From Candidatus Zixiibacteriota bacterium (GTDB lineage Bacteria; Zixibacteria; MSB-5A5; JAABVY01; JAHJOQ01), in contig JAJRZO010000151.1 of NCBI GenBank assembly GCA_024275215.1, forward strand, positions 1 to 5,229: a stretch of 5,229 nucleotides of DNA, read 5' to 3'. Below are positions 4,920-5,229 of this stretch, piece after piece (position 1 is the first letter of the stretch; each line of letters opens with the position of its first letter). Made by a program: the position numbers and the translations under genes. Under the pieces are notes generated by a model. It did no database searches, was not told where the DNA came from, and saw only the letters and a list, made by a program, of their open reading frames with translations.

Positions 4920-5229
4920 ATGGCACAGGAAACAGCTTCATTGAAGCAGGACAAGGCTGAGGGGAAAAAGTCCTCGCCGGACAATAGAGAGAAACGCAGA
5001 ATGGTGAGCATCGACGGCAATATGGCTGCTGCACATGTCGCCCATGCCACTAATGAAATCTGCGCGATTTACCCGATCACACCATCGTCGTCGATGGGCG
5101 AGATCGCGGACGCCAAATCGGCTGCCGGACAGAAAAATATCTGGGGCACTATCCCGGTAGTCTCTGAATTGCAGTCTGAAGGAGGGGCATCCGGCGCAGT
5201 TCATGGCGCGTTGACATCGGGCGCACTCA
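4920..5229 (+). CDS. nifJ: Pyruvate:ferredoxin (flavodoxin) oxidoreductase, N-terminal fragment (runs off the window)
   Basis: The enzyme converts pyruvate and CoA to acetyl-CoA and CO2 and reduces ferredoxin, using thiamine diphosphate and 4Fe-4S clusters, in the cytoplasm of anaerobes. Only 103 codons of a gene usually near 1,200 codons are present. Domain I is clear: MVSIDGNMAAAHVAHATNE (28-46), YPITPSSSMGE (51-61) and VSELQSEGGASGAVHGAL (81-98). Thr54 and Glu87 match, in spacing, Thr31 (pyruvate contact) and Glu64 (thiamine contact) of the Desulfovibrio africanus enzyme. The first 27 residues are a charged Lys/Glu/Asp/Arg-rich tail not usual in the family. The chosen ATG has AAGGAG at 4906-4911 with ideal eight-base spacing, whereas the alternative ATG at 5001 (Met28) has only a weak purine run. 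Because the fragment starts at domain I and keeps the single-chain order, a fused NifJ-type protein is likelier than separate subunits, but this cannot be proved here. Confidence 0.93.
   Translation, partial: MAQETASLKQDKAEGKKSSPDNREKRRMVSIDGNMAAAHVAHATNEICAIYPITPSSSMGEIADAKSAAGQKNIWGTIPVVSELQSEGGASGAVHGALTSGAL

Noticed and set aside
4805..5204. Minus-strand open frames opposite nifJ
   Set aside because: They lie antisense to a clear NifJ start with family motifs and have no recognisable domain of their own.
1..5229. CRISPR array, insertion sequence, prophage or toxin-antitoxin system
   Set aside because: No regularly spaced repeats, transposase motifs, terminal inverted repeats or small paired genes are visible.

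Overview
This 5.2 kb window reads as chromosome of an anaerobic or facultatively anaerobic bacterium of moderate GC. The evidence for that is a pyruvate:ferredoxin oxidoreductase start, a large flavin/iron-sulfur 2-hydroxyacid dehydrogenase, an iron-sulfur type Rrf2 regulator and a cobalamin adenosyltransferase locus. I cannot name the taxon with confidence; gene content and codon use would fit a deltaproteobacterium-like lineage or an uncultivated anaerobic phylum. I see no tRNA, rRNA, CRISPR array, insertion sequence or phage gene.

Left block (1-3434, all on the minus strand, read right to left): a 913-residue FAD/4Fe-4S/CCG-domain dehydrogenase of the D-lactate dehydrogenase (Dld-II/YdiJ-like) type. 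It is followed after 30 bp by a corrinoid adenosyltransferase gene (cobO type), and after another 50 bp by the first 21 codons of a nucleotide-binding flavoprotein that leaves the window. Spacing and Shine-Dalgarno sites suggest one operon. The adenosyltransferase gene carries an in-frame TAA exactly where the family has the glutamate after its Walker B aspartate; the reading frame is otherwise intact and family-like on both sides.

Middle (3435-3747, 313 bp, between divergent genes): no intact gene. It is dense in symmetry: a terminator-like hairpin with a T6 run, a near-perfect 23-bp palindrome, a 9-bp direct repeat 48 bp apart that shares a half-site with the palindrome, a TTGACA promoter candidate toward the right, and two nested perfect 7-bp inverted repeats in what would be the leader of the Rrf2 gene. 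On the minus strand the same stretch translates to something resembling the C-terminal end of an adenylate-forming (AMP-binding/NRPS A-domain) enzyme plus the start of a carrier domain, so it may be a decayed gene remnant. The two readings compete or overlap.

Right block (3748-5229, plus strand): an Rrf2-family regulator with three cysteines, dCTP deaminase (dcd), and the 5' part of nifJ (pyruvate:ferredoxin oxidoreductase). A hairpin sits just ahead of the dcd ribosome site, and nifJ has its own promoter candidate in a 130-bp gap.

Working picture: the dehydrogenase would turn a D-2-hydroxyacid such as D-lactate into pyruvate, and NifJ would oxidise pyruvate to acetyl-CoA and reduced ferredoxin. 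An iron-sulfur sensing regulator lies between them and could coordinate both. This is inference from gene order. The dcd gene is a nucleotide-metabolism passenger with no obvious link to that route.
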